A stretch of DNA of 64,000 nucleotides from Achromobacter agilis (lineage in GTDB: Bacteria; Pseudomonadota; Gammaproteobacteria; Burkholderiales; Burkholderiaceae_B), in contig NZ_UFQB01000005.1 of the NCBI RefSeq assembly GCF_900496965.1, forward strand, positions 124,001 through 188,000, in the 5' to 3' direction. How positions within the stretch are numbered: position 1 is the stretch's first letter; the number at the start of each line of letters is the position of its first letter. The notes beneath the pieces were generated by a model that searched no databases, was not told the origin of the DNA, and worked only from the letters and a program-made list of their open reading frames with translations. The position numbers and the translations under genes were made by a program. Shown here piece after piece: positions 42,707 through 52,711 of this stretch.

Positions 42707-44398
42707 ATGCAAGAGACAGAATTCTTCCAGCTATCGGCGACCACCGCCATCCTGCTACTCGCGGGCTTCTACGGCGCGACGTTCCTCATGTCGCTGTTCA
42801 TCGGCGAAAAGAACGAGAACGTCGACGGCTACATGGTGTCGAACAACGCGGTCGGCTTCGGCCTGTCCACAGCCAGCATGATCGCCACCTGGATCTGGGC
42901 CGCATCGTTCTACGCCAGCGCCACCTCGGGTTACAAGTACGGGCTGTCCGGCCCCTTGCACTACGGCTTCTGGGGCGCGCTGATGATTCTCTTCATCTAT
43001 CCCTTCGGCAAGCGGTTCCGCCAGCTTGCGCCCAAGGCCCATACGCTGGCCGAGGTCATCCATGCGCGGCACGGCACGTCCAGCCAGATGATCATGGCCG
43101 TGTCCAACATCGTCGGCAGCTGTATCAGCCTCATGGTGAACTTCACCGCCGCCGGCGCGCTGGTCTCGATCCTGAGCCCGCTGACGTTCATCCAGGGCGT
43201 GCTCATCGCCGGCCTGGGCGTGTTGTCGTACACGCTGTGGTCGGGTTTCCGCACGTCGGTGATGACCGATTTCGCGCAGCTCGCCGCCATGATCATCGCC
43301 GCGGTCATCATCATCCCGCTCATCTTCTTCAACGCCGGCGGCCCTGACGTGCTGCAGGCCAACATGTGGCGCCTGAACGCCGAGCAGGCCGACTTCTATT
43401 CCACCAAGGCGATCCTGGAACAGGGCGCCCCCTACTTCGTCGCGGTGCTCGCCTACGCCATCGGCAACCAGACGATCGCGCAGCGCCTGTTCGCCGTCCG
43501 CGAAGACCTGATCAAGCCCACCTTCCTGACCGCGACGGTCGGATACGGCGCGGTGGTGATCGGCCTGGGCATGCTGGGCCTGCTGGCCCTGTTCGTGGGG
43601 CTCGAACCGGCCAACGGCGACATGAACAACATCATTCCGCAGATGGCGTCGACCTATCTGCCGCCCTTCGGCATCGCGCTGTTCTTCCTGCTGGTGGTCG
43701 GCTCGCTGTCCTCCACCGCGGACTCCGATCTGGCGGCCCTGTCCTCCATCGTCATGACCGACATCTACGCCAAGAACCTGTCGCGCGGCCGCCCGAATCC
43801 GCAACGCATGCTCTGGTGGGGCCGCGCCACCATGATCATCGCCACAATGGTCGGCGTCATCTTCGCCAGCCTGCGGCTGGACATCCTGGTCATGCTGGTC
43901 TTCGTCGGCGCGCTGTGGGGCGCCATCGTCTTCCCCGTGATCGCCAGCTTCTACTGGGACCGCGTCGACAACCGCGCCTTCGTCTGCTCCGTGCTCAGCG
44001 CCGTCGCGCTGTTCGCCGTCGTGCGGTTCGAACTGATCCCCATCGAAGGCATCGTCGCGGTCTTCTTCGAGATCTGCGCGGCCATCGGCGGCGGCGTCGT
44101 CCTGGGTCTCATGACGTTCGGCTTCTTCGGCCGCAAGGCGGCGATCGCCGTAGGGGCGGCGGGCATGGCCGTCATGCTGCCCATCTTCGTGGGAACTCTG
44201 CGCGAATACATCGTCCTGTTGGGCTCCCTGACCGCCTACGGCGTCAGCGCGGCGGTATGCACCGGCCTGAGCCTGCGCAACACCCGGCGGTTCGATTTCG
44301 CCCTCCTGGCCGACCGCGTGACCTCGTTCCACCGGGAACAGGAAGCGCAGGCCCAGGCGGCCGCTCCGCGCCCCATCGCCCAGCCCGCCAAAGGCTGA
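42707..44398 (+). CDS. Sodium:solute symporter (SSS family)
   Basis: 563 residues, about 13-14 transmembrane helices. SSS features: opening YGATFLMSLFIGEKNENVDGYMVSNNAVGFGLSTASMIATWIWAA in pieces, GNQTIAQRLFAVR, and the sodium-binding SLSSTADSDLAALSSIVMTDIY region. Cytoplasmic tail ends in an Ala/Gln/Pro-rich stretch. AAGGAG ribosome site. Substrate unknown; urea/allantoin-like, nucleobase or carboxylate symporters have this layout. Followed by a 40-residue membrane protein in the same operon. Confidence 0.88.
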   Translation: MQETEFFQLSATTAILLLAGFYGATFLMSLFIGEKNENVDGYMVSNNAVGFGLSTASMIATWIWAASFYASATSGYKYGLSGPLHYGFWGALMILFIYPFGKRFRQLAPKAHTLAEVIHARHGTSSQMIMAVSNIVGSCISLMVNFTAAGALVSILSPLTFIQGVLIAGLGVLSYTLWSGFRTSVMTDFAQLAAMIIAAVIIIPLIFFNAGGPDVLQANMWRLNAEQADFYSTKAILEQGAPYFVAVLAYAIGNQTIAQRLFAVREDLIKPTFLTATVGYGAVVIGLGMLGLLALFVGLEPANGDMNNIIPQMASTYLPPFGIALFFLLVVGSLSSTADSDLAALSSIVMTDIYAKNLSRGRPNPQRMLWWGRATMIIATMVGVIFASLRLDILVMLVFVGALWGAIVFPVIASFYWDRVDNRAFVCSVLSAVALFAVVRFELIPIEGIVAVFFEICAAIGGGVVLGLMTFGFFGRKAAIAVGAAGMAVMLPIFVGTLREYIVLLGSLTAYGVSAAVCTGLSLRNTRRFDFALLADRVTSFHREQEAQAQAAAPRPIAQPAKG

Positions 44399-44425
44399 CC
44401 CATCCACGCGAACAAGGAGACCGAT

Positions 44426-44548
44426 ATGTGGTTAACGTTGTATTTCCTGGTCTGGCCGGCCATCTCCGCCTTCATCCTGGCGCTGCTCTGCGTGACCCTG
44501 TGGCGCGACATCCGCGCCGCGAAGCGCAGCGGCAAATCCATGATCTGA
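44426..44548 (+). CDS. Small membrane protein, putative transporter small subunit
   Basis: 40 residues, strong ribosome site (AAGGAG). One transmembrane helix (LYFLVWPAISAFILALLCVTLW) followed by a basic tail (RDIRAAKRSGKSMI). 27 bp after the SSS symporter and followed by a terminator, so it is co-transcribed. Matches the kind of tiny protein annotated as a transporter small subunit next to SSS carriers in Alcaligenaceae. Probably stabilises or modulates the symporter. Confidence 0.75.
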   Translation: MWLTLYFLVWPAISAFILALLCVTLWRDIRAAKRSGKSMI

Positions 44549-44556
44549 CCCCATAA

Positions 44557-44581
44557 AAGCGGCCGGGCCAGCCGGCCGCTT
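44557..44581 (+). terminator. Terminator of the symporter operon
   Basis: AAGCGGCCGG and CCGGCCGCTT, perfect 10-bp arms around a 5-nt loop, 8 bp after the stop codon. T-run is short (TT). Its last two bases overlap the -35 element of the copA promoter. Confidence 0.75.
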
Positions 44582-44610
44582 GACCTTGCCATCATTGGAA
44601 TCTTTATAGT
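44580..44610 (+). promoter_or_regulatory. MerR/CueR-type promoter of copA
   Basis: TTGACC (44580-44585) and TATAGT (44605-44610) separated by 19 bp, the long spacer used by MerR-family activators. The spacer has an imperfect dyad (CCTTGCCA / TGGAATCTT) resembling CueR sites. No cueR gene is in the window, so the regulator would act from elsewhere. Confidence 0.7.
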
Positions 44611-44652
44611 GGGATCCATCAGTCGGAAATTCCCAGTTTTCAAGGAGCGGCA

Positions 44653-47130
44653 ATGAGTTCCAGCCCAGCAGACAGCATCGCGATCAGCCTGCCCATCGAA
44701 GGCATGACCTGCGCCTCGTGCGTCGGCCGCGTCGAAAAGGCGCTGAAAGCCGTACCGGGCGTCGACAAGGCCAGCGTCAACCTGGCCACCGAGCGCGCCG
44801 ACATCACTTTCGCCGGGGCGCCGGACGTGGCTGCCGTGGTCCAGGCCGTGCAGAAGGCCGGCTATGCCGTCCCCGAAACGGGCATCGAACTGTCGGTCAC
44901 CGGCATGACCTGCGCGTCATGCGTGGGCCGGGTCGAAAAAGCCCTGAAGGCCGTCCCGGGCGTGAGCGGCGCGACGGTCAACCTCGCCACCGAACGCGCC
45001 CACGTCACGGCCGCGGGCGGCGTCGCGGCCAGCGCGCTGATCCAGGCGGTGGCGAAGGCGGGCTACGAAGCCCGGGTGCTCTCGGGCGAATCCGGCGACA
45101 CCGACGCCGTGGCCGAACGCCAGGCCGCCGAGCTGAAAGCGCTCAAGCGGTCGCTCACCATCGCCACGCTCTTCGCGCTGCCCGTGTTCATCCTGGAAAT
45201 GGGCGCCCACATGGTGCCGGCCTTTCATCACCTGATCGCCGAGACCATCGGCACGCAGAACAGCTGGTATCTCCAGTTCGCGCTGTCCACCATCGTGCTG
45301 TTCGGCCCCGGGCTGCGCTTCTTCCAGAAGGGCGTTCCGGCGCTGCTGCGCGGCGCGCCCGACATGAACTCCCTGGTGGCGGTCGGCACCTCCGCCGCCT
45401 ATGCCTATTCGGTCGTCGCCACCTTCGCCGCGGGCCTGCTTCCCGCCGGCACCGTCAACGTGTATTACGAAGCCGCGGCTGTCATCGTTGCGCTGATCCT
45501 GCTTGGCCGCTATCTGGAGGCCCGCGCCAAGGGCAATACGTCCGAAGCCATCAAGCGCCTGCTCGGCCTGCAGGCCAAGACGGCCCGCGTCGTCCGCAAC
45601 GGCGCGGCCGCCGAAATCGCCATCGAGGAAGTCGTCGCGGGCGACGTGATCGAGGTCCGTCCCGGCGAACGCATCCCCGTGGACGGCGAGGTCGTGGAAG
45701 GCAGCAGCTTCATCGACGAATCCATGATCAGCGGCGAGCCCGTGCCTGTCGAGAAAACGCCGGGTTCCGAAGTCGTGGGCGGCACCGTCAACCAGAACGG
45801 CGCGCTGACGTTCCGCGCCACCAAGGTCGGCAACGACACGTTGCTGGCGCAGATCATCCGCATGGTCGAGCAGGCGCAAGGCTCCAAGCTGCCGATCCAG
45901 GCGCTGGTCGACCGCATCACCATGTGGTTCGTGCCCGCGGTCATGGCGGCTGCCGTCCTGACCTTCATCATCTGGCTGGCGTTCGGCCCCGAGCCCGCGC
46001 TGACCTTCGCGCTGGTCAACGCCGTGGCGGTGCTGATCATCGCCTGCCCGTGCGCGATGGGCCTGGCTACGCCGACCTCCATCATGGTGGGCACGGGCCG
46101 CGCCGCGCAGATGGGCGTGCTGTTCCGCAAGGGCGAAGCGCTGCAATCCCTGAAGGACGCCAAGGTCGTGGCCGTGGACAAGACGGGCACCCTGACCAAG
46201 GGCCGCCCCGAACTGACCGACCTGATCGTGGCGCCGGGCTTCGAGCGGGCCGACGTGCTGGGCAAGGTTGCCACCGTCGAAGCCAAGTCCGAACACCCCA
46301 TCGCGCAGGCCATCGTGGACGCGGCCCGCGAACAGGGCATTGCCCTGGGCGCCATCTCGCAGTTCGAATCGATCACGGGCTTCGGCGTGAAGGCCATTGT
46401 GGACGGCAACCGGGTCGAAATCGGCGCCGACCGCTACATGCGCGAACTGGGCCTGGACGTGAACGCATTCAGCGCGGACGCCGCCCGGCTGGGCGACGAG
46501 GGCAAAACGCCCCTGTATGCCGCGATCGAGGGCCGGCTAGCCGCCATGATCGCCGTGGCCGACCCCATCAAGGAAACGACGGCCGCCGCCATACGCGCCC
46601 TGCACAACCAGGGCCTGAAAGTCGCCATGATCACCGGCGACAACCGCCGCACCGGCGAAGCCATCGCCCGCCAGCTTGGCATCGATGAGGTTGTCGCCGA
46701 GGTGCTGCCGGGCGGCAAGGTCGAAGCCGTGCAGCGGCTGAAGCAGGAATACGGGGCGCTCGCGTACGTGGGCGACGGCATCAACGACGCGCCGGCCCTG
46801 GCCGAGGCCGACGTGGGGCTGGCCATCGGCACCGGCACGGACATCGCCATCGAGGCCGCCGACGTCGTCCTGATGTCGGGCGACCTGGGCGGCGTGCCCA
46901 ACGCCATCGCCCTGTCCAAGGCCACTCTGCGCAACATCAAGCAGAACCTGTTCTGGGCGTTCGCCTACAACGTGGCGCTGATTCCGGTCGCGGCCGGCCT
47001 GCTATACCCGGTTAACGGCAGCCTGCTGTCGCCGGTGTTCGCGGCGGGCGCGATGGCCCTGTCCAGCGTGTTCGTGCTCAGCAACGCGCTGCGGCTGCGC
47101 CGCTTCGCGCCGCCCTTCTCGGCCGCCTGA
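44653..47130 (+). CDS. copA: Copper-exporting P1B-type ATPase
   Basis: 825 residues. Two N-terminal heavy-metal domains with GMTCASC (Cys20, Cys23 and Cys87, Cys90). Eight membrane helices, including the ion-binding CPC (Cys465, Cys467) in [13 protein letters not shown]. Phosphorylation Asp509 in DKTGTLT, TGE-type loop ([11 protein letters not shown]), nucleotide-binding SEHPIAQAI and [16 protein letters not shown]. Exports Cu(I) from the cytosol. Promoter with a 19-bp spacer indicates CueR-type induction by copper. AAGGAG ribosome site. Confidence 0.95.
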   Translation: MSSSPADSIAISLPIEGMTCASCVGRVEKALKAVPGVDKASVNLATERADITFAGAPDVAAVVQAVQKAGYAVPETGIELSVTGMTCASCVGRVEKALKAVPGVSGATVNLATERAHVTAAGGVAASALIQAVAKAGYEARVLSGESGDTDAVAERQAAELKALKRSLTIATLFALPVFILEMGAHMVPAFHHLIAETIGTQNSWYLQFALSTIVLFGPGLRFFQKGVPALLRGAPDMNSLVAVGTSAAYAYSVVATFAAGLLPAGTVNVYYEAAAVIVALILLGRYLEARAKGNTSEAIKRLLGLQAKTARVVRNGAAAEIAIEEVVAGDVIEVRPGERIPVDGEVVEGSSFIDESMISGEPVPVEKTPGSEVVGGTVNQNGALTFRATKVGNDTLLAQIIRMVEQAQGSKLPIQALVDRITMWFVPAVMAAAVLTFIIWLAFGPEPALTFALVNAVAVLIIACPCAMGLATPTSIMVGTGRAAQMGVLFRKGEALQSLKDAKVVAVDKTGTLTKGRPELTDLIVAPGFERADVLGKVATVEAKSEHPIAQAIVDAAREQGIALGAISQFESITGFGVKAIVDGNRVEIGADRYMRELGLDVNAFSADAARLGDEGKTPLYAAIEGRLAAMIAVADPIKETTAAAIRALHNQGLKVAMITGDNRRTGEAIARQLGIDEVVAEVLPGGKVEAVQRLKQEYGALAYVGDGINDAPALAEADVGLAIGTGTDIAIEAADVVLMSGDLGGVPNAIALSKATLRNIKQNLFWAFAYNVALIPVAAGLLYPVNGSLLSPVFAAGAMALSSVFVLSNALRLRRFAPPFSAA

Positions 47131-47134
47131 GGCT

Positions 47135-47149
47135 GGGGCCGGCGGCCCC
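47135..47149. terminator. Hairpin between convergent copA and lyase genes
   Basis: GGGGCC-GGC-GGCCCC, 6-bp perfect arms. Poor T-run. Possible bidirectional terminator. Confidence 0.4.
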
Positions 47150-47156
47150 GCCCCTC

Positions 47157-48695
47157 TTACTGGCCTTTCTCCTTCGGCGCGCTGGCCACCAGCGCGTCGA
47201 ATTGCTTGTCCAGCTCGGCCAGCGAATCGCGGATGTGCGCGCGGCGCGCCTTGATCCAGGCATCCTGCGATGCAAGCTGCGCGCGCGCCTCCTTGATCAT
47301 GCGGTCCATTTCGGCCGGCTGCGGGCCCCCGCTGGTGGCGCGGTTCTTCACGATGGCCACCGGATCCAGGGTGGAGCGGAACTCCGCCTCGCTCATCGGC
47401 AGCTCCGCGCCGTATTTCGAATCCTTCATGGCATCCGCGTAGATGCGGCGCGCCTGCTCGTAGGGAAAGTCCAGCGGCTTGATGTTGTTGGCCTTGGCGT
47501 AGGTCACGACTTCAGACGCGAAATGGTGCCCGTCGCGAAACGGCAGCTTGTACTTGCGCATCAGCACGTCCGCCAGCTCCTGCGAGGCCGTCCAGTCGCT
47601 GTTCAGCTCTTCGAGGGCGCGCTCCGGACTGATGACCATGGCCTTGAGCACCCGGTTCCAGCGCTTCAGCGCCGAGATGCCTGCATCCACCATGGCGGAG
47701 TTCTGCTTCACATCCTTGGGATCGCTCATGCCCGGCGTGATGTTGTGCGTCTGCACGACCGGCCCCATGGCCAGGGTGACGGCGGTCGACGCGTCGCTAC
47801 GGGTGTCGTTCAGCAACCCGGGATTGCGTTTTTGCGGCATGGCGCTGGACACATAGGTATTGCCGCCGCCCTCCTCGAGCAGGATCCAGGGGCGCGGCTG
47901 CGCATACTGGGTCATCACGTCTTCCACGAAATTGCCGGTGCGCAGCGCAATGCTGGTGACGATGGACGCCACTTCGACGGGCTGGTCCATCGACGAAATC
48001 TGCGAGGCGTCGTAGGCATTGTCGACCAGGGCCTCGAATCCCAGGTATTTCGCCATGCGTTTGCGGTCCAGCGGCCAGCTCGTGCCGTTGAGCACCGTCG
48101 TGCCCATCGGAGAACGGTCGATGCGGACGTAGGCCTCGCGGATGCGCTGGGCGTCCCGGGCGAGCCCTGCCGCCTGCCCCAGCAGGTAATGCCCATAGCT
48201 GTTCGGCTGCGCGGCCACGCCATTCGTGTAGTTCGGCACGATGGTGCCCGCATGCCTGGCGGCCAGTTCCACCAGGGACGTGGACGTGGCGTTCAACTGA
48301 TCGGCCAATTCCAGCAGCTTGTCGCGCAGGATCGCGCTGCGGTAGGTCGCGTGCATGTCCTGGCTCGACCGCCCGGCGTGCAGCAGCGTCACATCCTCGC
48401 CCGCGGCCTTGATCAGCAACGGCTCGAAGGTGATGACGCTGGCGGGGCGCTTGGCGCCAGGCTGATTGCCATCGTTGATCACCTTGGCCACACCGGCGGC
48501 CAGGCGCGGCGCCATGGACTTGTCCAACAACCCCTCGTCCGTGTTGATGACGGCGGTGGCCTTGTTGATCTCGCCCAGCCAGAAGAACGGATCGCGCGGC
48601 ACCGGGGCCGGCGATTGCGCCTGCTGAGCCGAGGCGGCCTGGGCGCCGAGCGACAGGGCAAGGGCGGCGCCCAGGGTGGAAAGTAGATGTCTCAT
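47157..48695 (-). CDS. Exported argininosuccinate lyase/fumarase-superfamily protein
   Basis: 512 residues from ATG 48695 (GAGAAGG upstream). A clear signal peptide (HLLSTLGAALALSLGAQAASA) is unusual for this superfamily, whose members are cytosolic. The superfamily signature SSAMPQKRNP is at 283-292 (consensus GSSxMPxKxNP); the earlier Thr/Ser-His region and NATSTSLVELAARH fit argininosuccinate lyase. It would catalyse beta-elimination releasing fumarate or similar in the periplasm; substrate unknown. Divergent from a BenE transporter, 246 bp away. Confidence 0.82.
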   Translation of the reverse strand: MRHLLSTLGAALALSLGAQAASAQQAQSPAPVPRDPFFWLGEINKATAVINTDEGLLDKSMAPRLAAGVAKVINDGNQPGAKRPASVITFEPLLIKAAGEDVTLLHAGRSSQDMHATYRSAILRDKLLELADQLNATSTSLVELAARHAGTIVPNYTNGVAAQPNSYGHYLLGQAAGLARDAQRIREAYVRIDRSPMGTTVLNGTSWPLDRKRMAKYLGFEALVDNAYDASQISSMDQPVEVASIVTSIALRTGNFVEDVMTQYAQPRPWILLEEGGGNTYVSSAMPQKRNPGLLNDTRSDASTAVTLAMGPVVQTHNITPGMSDPKDVKQNSAMVDAGISALKRWNRVLKAMVISPERALEELNSDWTASQELADVLMRKYKLPFRDGHHFASEVVTYAKANNIKPLDFPYEQARRIYADAMKDSKYGAELPMSEAEFRSTLDPVAIVKNRATSGGPQPAEMDRMIKEARAQLASQDAWIKARRAHIRDSLAELDKQFDALVASAPKEKGQ

Positions 48696-48941
48696 GGCCT
48701 TCTCGTTATAGGGGGGTGGGGGAAAAACAGTGTATCGGCGGGGCCACCCGCGGCAAATACCGGATTTCACGGAGTCGGCCGCAGCTAGGCCGCAGGCATC
48801 GGAGAAAATCCCTTGCCCCCTTCAAAAGCGGTCTGCCCATTGATCCCAATGTGGCATGAACCAACCGACCGCACCAATCCTAGACTTCCCCTTCGCCCCC
48901 TGGCCGTTCAGCCGGGTTTTCACACAAACGCGGAGTGAATC

Positions 48942-50150
48942 ATGAATGCATCGCCGGCCGGCCTTCGACCCGCCGATTTCTTTTCCCCCACCATCGCGGC
49001 GCTGATCTCGGTGCTGGTGAACTATGGGGGGACCTTCGTCCTGGTGTTCCAGGCCGCCGAGCTTGCCCAACTGTCGCCCGCCCAGACCGCGTCCTGGGTC
49101 TGGGCGGTATCCATCGGCGTGGGCGTCACGGGCGCGCTGCTGAGCTTGCGCTACCGGGCCCCCATCATCACGGCCTGGTCGACGCCCGGGGTGGCCTTTC
49201 TTGCCACCGTGATGCCTTTCACGCCCTACGGAGAAGTCATCGGGGCTTACGTGATTTCGGCGCTGGGCTTCATCGTGCTGGGCCTGTCCGGCGCCTTCGA
49301 CAAGCTCGTGCGCATGATCCCGGGCGGCATCGCCGCCGGCCTGCTGGCGGGCATCCTGCTGCAATTCGGCGTCAATGCCTTCGGCGGCGCGAGCGTCGAT
49401 CCGGTGCTGGTGATCGTGCTGGTGATCTCGTATGCGCTGCTGAAGCGATTCACATCGCGTTTCGCGGTGGTCGGCATTCTCGTCATCGGCGTGGGCCTGC
49501 TCATCGCGCAGGGCCGGATCGATTTCTCGGCGATCCACCTCAGCCTGGCCGCGCCAGTGTTCGAAATGCCCCGGTTCTCGCTGCAGGCCCTGCTGGGGGT
49601 CGCGCTGCCGCTGTTCGTCATCACGCTGACCGGGCAATACATGCCGGGCATGCTGGTGCTGCGCAACGACGGCTACCAGACCAGCGCGAACCCCATTCTT
49701 ACCGTAACGGGCCTCGGATCCCTGATCATGGCGCCCTTCGGGGCGCACGCCTTCAACGTGGCGGCCATCACCGCGGCGATCTGCACCGGCAAGGACGCGC
49801 ACGAGGATCCCGCCAAGCGCTACGTGGCGGGGCTGGCCTGCGGGCTGTTCTACATTCTGGTGGGCACCTTCGGCGTCACGCTGGCCACCCTGTTCATGGT
49901 GCTGCCCAAGGCGTTCATCACGACGCTAGCTGGGCTGGCGTTGCTGGGCGCCATCGGCGGCAGCCTGGCGAACGCCATGGCCGATACGCGTACCCGTGAA
50001 ACCGCGCTGATCACCTTCCTGGCCACCGCCGCCAACGTCACGATGCTGGGCGTGGGCGGGGCGTTCTGGGGGCTGGTGGCGGGCCTGACCGCGCACCTGC
50101 TTATCCACGGCGGCCAGCCCCGGCTGGCCGGCAGCCCGGCCAAACCCTGA
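48942..50150 (+). CDS. benE: BenE-family benzoate/H+ symporter
   Basis: 402 residues, about 12 transmembrane helices. BenE hallmarks: PIITAWSTPGVAFLAT near 72-87, FVITLTGQYMPGMLVLRNDGY, and AFNVAAITAAICTGKDAHEDPAKRYVAG. Imports benzoate or a related aromatic acid with protons. No benzoate dioxygenase or ben regulator is nearby, so substrate may differ. Divergent from the exported lyase, convergent with the MocR gene. Confidence 0.88.
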   Translation: MNASPAGLRPADFFSPTIAALISVLVNYGGTFVLVFQAAELAQLSPAQTASWVWAVSIGVGVTGALLSLRYRAPIITAWSTPGVAFLATVMPFTPYGEVIGAYVISALGFIVLGLSGAFDKLVRMIPGGIAAGLLAGILLQFGVNAFGGASVDPVLVIVLVISYALLKRFTSRFAVVGILVIGVGLLIAQGRIDFSAIHLSLAAPVFEMPRFSLQALLGVALPLFVITLTGQYMPGMLVLRNDGYQTSANPILTVTGLGSLIMAPFGAHAFNVAAITAAICTGKDAHEDPAKRYVAGLACGLFYILVGTFGVTLATLFMVLPKAFITTLAGLALLGAIGGSLANAMADTRTRETALITFLATAANVTMLGVGGAFWGLVAGLTAHLLIHGGQPRLAGSPAKP

Positions 50151-50229
50151 CGCCCCCGCGCCCCCGCCCGCCCCGCATCTCCCATACAGGAACGGCCATG
50201 AACGGTATCGCCCGGCGCTTTCCCCTGCC

Positions 50230-51765
50230 TTACTGAGACCGCGCCGGGCGGCGCCCCCGGCGCGGCGGCGGCTTGCTGCCCAGCGCGTTGGCCAGGCGCA
50301 GCATGGCCGCTTCGATCTCGTAGGCCGTCAGCGAGGCGTACCCCAGCAGCCAGCCCTGCTTCCGGTCTTCGCCGGCGTACAGCCGGCTGAGGCCGGGCAG
50401 TTGCAAGCCTGCCCCCGCCGCCCGCCGGATGGTCTCCTCTTCCGACCATCCGCGCTCCAGCAGGCAGGGGATCTGCAGCCCGCCCGGCGGCCGCGCGGCC
50501 GTCGCAATGCCGCCGAGATGCCTGCCTATCGACTCCAGCAGCGCCTCCCGGCGTCCCGCATAGAGCTTGCGCATCGCGCGCACGTGCGAGTTGTAGTGGC
50601 CATCTTCCATGAAACGCGCCAACGTCAGCTGAAGGATCTGCGGCGTGTGGCCGTCCATGATGCTGCGCGCGCGGGCGAACGCGCCGACCAGCTCCTGCGG
50701 CAAGGCCATGTATCCCATCCTGAGGCCCGGATAGAGCGTCTTGCTGAAGGTGCCCAGGTAGATCGTCCGCTGGTGCCGGTCCAGGCCCTGCACGCACGCG
50801 GTCGGCAGGCCGTCGTAGTGGAATTCGCTGTCGTAGTCGTCCTCGATGATCCACTTGCCGTTCGCCGCGGCCCAGCCGGTCAGCTCCAGGCGGCGCGCCA
50901 GCGACAGCGTGGCGCCCGTCGGATACTGGTGCGACGGCGTCACATAGACGCAGTTGGCGCCGCTGCGGTCCGCCTTCAACAGATCGGTGCGGATGCCATG
51001 AGCGTCGACGTCGACGGGGACGATCCGGGCCTCGGCGGATTCGAACGCCTTCCTGGCGCCGAAGTAGCCGGGGTTCTCCATCAGGATGGGTTTGCCTGCG
51101 TCCGCCAGCAATTGCGCGCACAGGAACAAGGCCTGTCGCGTGCTGCTCAGGACCAGGATCTGCGCCGGGGCGACCTTGGCCCCGCGCTCCAGGTTCAGGT
51201 AGGCGGCAATGGCCTTGCGCAGCGGCTCCGCGCCTTGGGGATCGCCGTGCAGCAGAACGCTGGCGCGGTAATCCTTCAGCACCTGGCGCTGCAGGCGCTC
51301 CCAGACGTCGATCGGAAAATTCCGGGTCTCGGGCAGTCCGGTGGCGAACGCCTTGATCGATTGCTGGTCGGCGACGCCGCCGCTCTCCAGAATCGCCCTT
51401 CCGCGCCGGCTCAGGCCCGCCCCAGGCTCCGCCGCGCGGCTTTCCGGCTCCGTTCTTGCGCGCCGCCGCGCCGCCCCGCGCAACTGGATTCCCACCGAGT
51501 CGGACACGTAGCTGCCCGAGCCCTCGCGGCGGACGATGTAGCCATCGCGATGCAGTTGCACATAGGCGTTTTCGACGGTATCGCGGGCAACGCCCAGCGA
51601 CTTTGCCAGCACGCGGGTCGCGGGCAGCTTCGCACCCGGCTCCAGCGCGGCGTCGAGAATCAGCGCGCGCAGCGCCCGCTGGATGCGCTGGTTCAGGTCC
51701 AGACGCAGGAAATCCGCGTCGTTCAAGCGCATCTTCAGCGTCTCGAGCTCGAATGTCTTTGCCAT
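50230..51765 (-). CDS. MocR-family (GntR HTH + aminotransferase) regulator
   Basis: 511 residues from ATG 51765. N-terminal GntR winged helix (LNQRIQRALRALI, LPATRVLAKSLGVARDTVENAYVQL), linker, then a fold-type I aminotransferase domain binding PLP through Lys342 in FSKTLYPGLRMGY. Such regulators (PdxR, GabR, TauR) sense PLP or PLP-amine adducts. No pdx or gab gene is adjacent. The PLP-binding YggS gene lies 1.3 kb upstream on the same strand, which hints at PLP homeostasis, but that link is inference. Confidence 0.87.
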   Translation of the reverse strand: MAKTFELETLKMRLNDADFLRLDLNQRIQRALRALILDAALEPGAKLPATRVLAKSLGVARDTVENAYVQLHRDGYIVRREGSGSYVSDSVGIQLRGAARRRARTEPESRAAEPGAGLSRRGRAILESGGVADQQSIKAFATGLPETRNFPIDVWERLQRQVLKDYRASVLLHGDPQGAEPLRKAIAAYLNLERGAKVAPAQILVLSSTRQALFLCAQLLADAGKPILMENPGYFGARKAFESAEARIVPVDVDAHGIRTDLLKADRSGANCVYVTPSHQYPTGATLSLARRLELTGWAAANGKWIIEDDYDSEFHYDGLPTACVQGLDRHQRTIYLGTFSKTLYPGLRMGYMALPQELVGAFARARSIMDGHTPQILQLTLARFMEDGHYNSHVRAMRKLYAGRREALLESIGRHLGGIATAARPPGGLQIPCLLERGWSEEETIRRAAGAGLQLPGLSRLYAGEDRKQGWLLGYASLTAYEIEAAMLRLANALGSKPPPRRGRRPARSQ

Positions 51766-52015
51766 GCGGTCTGCCCAATTGGGTAAAACTGGCCTGCCAG
51801 GACCGGCCATTCTATCCGTAGCCTCCGGAAGGCCGCATCGCCATCGCGGGCGCCAACGCGCCCCGGGGCCCGGGGCCCAGGCAATATGGGATACGCACCA
51901 GGCACGGGCGGATTCCATGCCCGATACGCCTGCCGCCTACCGTTCGCCGTCGAATGGCCGCCGAAGCGGCCGTCGGCACGCAATGCAAGCCGATAGCGAC
52001 GCCGTCAACGGCCGT

Positions 52016-52711
52016 TCAGAGCCCGTCCAGCCACAGATCGAGCGCCTGGCGCGCACTGCGCGCCAGCGCCGGGCCATGCCGTTCGGCGTCGCGGCGGATG
52101 GCGGCCGGATCGACGCCGCGCAGGCTCAGTTCGCAGGCGTGGCCGATCAGCCATTGCTCGATCTTCGATGCGTCGGCCTCCAGGTGGAATTGCAGGCCCA
52201 GTATCCTCGGCCCCAGCGCAAACGCCTGATTGGGAAAGCCCGGCGTCTCGGCGAGCCGCCGCGCGCCGTCGGGAATGGCGAACTGGTCGCCGTGCCAGTG
52301 CAGCACCGGCACGGACTGGACCGCCCGCAGCGGCGACTCCAGCCCTTCCGCGGTCAGCGTCAAGGCCGCATAGCCGATCTCCGAGCGCCCGGTCGGCGCC
52401 ACCTCTGCGCCCAGGGCCGCCGCCATCAGCTGCGCGCCCAGGCAGATGCCGAGGGTCGGCCTGTCCCGGCGCAGCCGTTCTCCGATCGCGACCAGTTCCT
52501 GCTGCAGGAACGGATAGCGGCCGGTTTCGTAGACCCCGACGGGCCCGCCCAGGATCACGGCGAGATCGGCGCCAGCCACGGCCTCGGAGTCGATCGCATC
52601 GACGCCCGCCTCCAGGTACTGCACGCGGTAACCCCGGTCCGCCAGGGCCGGCGCGAGAATGCCCAGGTCTTCGAAAGGAACGTGGCGGACCGCGAGAGCA
52701 AGGCGGCTCAT
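52016..52711 (-). CDS. Class I glutamine amidotransferase
   Basis: 231 residues. Nucleophile Cys90 in GICLGAQLMA, and His176/Glu178 in LQFHLEAD complete the triad. Stand-alone GATase of the GuaA-N-like type, often annotated as GMP synthase-like; may remove gamma-glutamyl groups (PuuD-like roles differ in length). Its start overlaps the 95-residue gene by 4 bp (ATGA), so the two are coupled. Confidence 0.85.
   Translation of the reverse strand: MSRLALAVRHVPFEDLGILAPALADRGYRVQYLEAGVDAIDSEAVAGADLAVILGGPVGVYETGRYPFLQQELVAIGERLRRDRPTLGICLGAQLMAAALGAEVAPTGRSEIGYAALTLTAEGLESPLRAVQSVPVLHWHGDQFAIPDGARRLAETPGFPNQAFALGPRILGLQFHLEADASKIEQWLIGHACELSLRGVDPAAIRRDAERHGPALARSARQALDLWLDGL

Noticed and set aside
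50198-50236. 12-codon open frame (MNGIARRFPLPY) with AGGA upstream between benE and the MocR gene
   Set aside because: Too short to support; may be chance or a remnant. It overlaps the MocR stop region.
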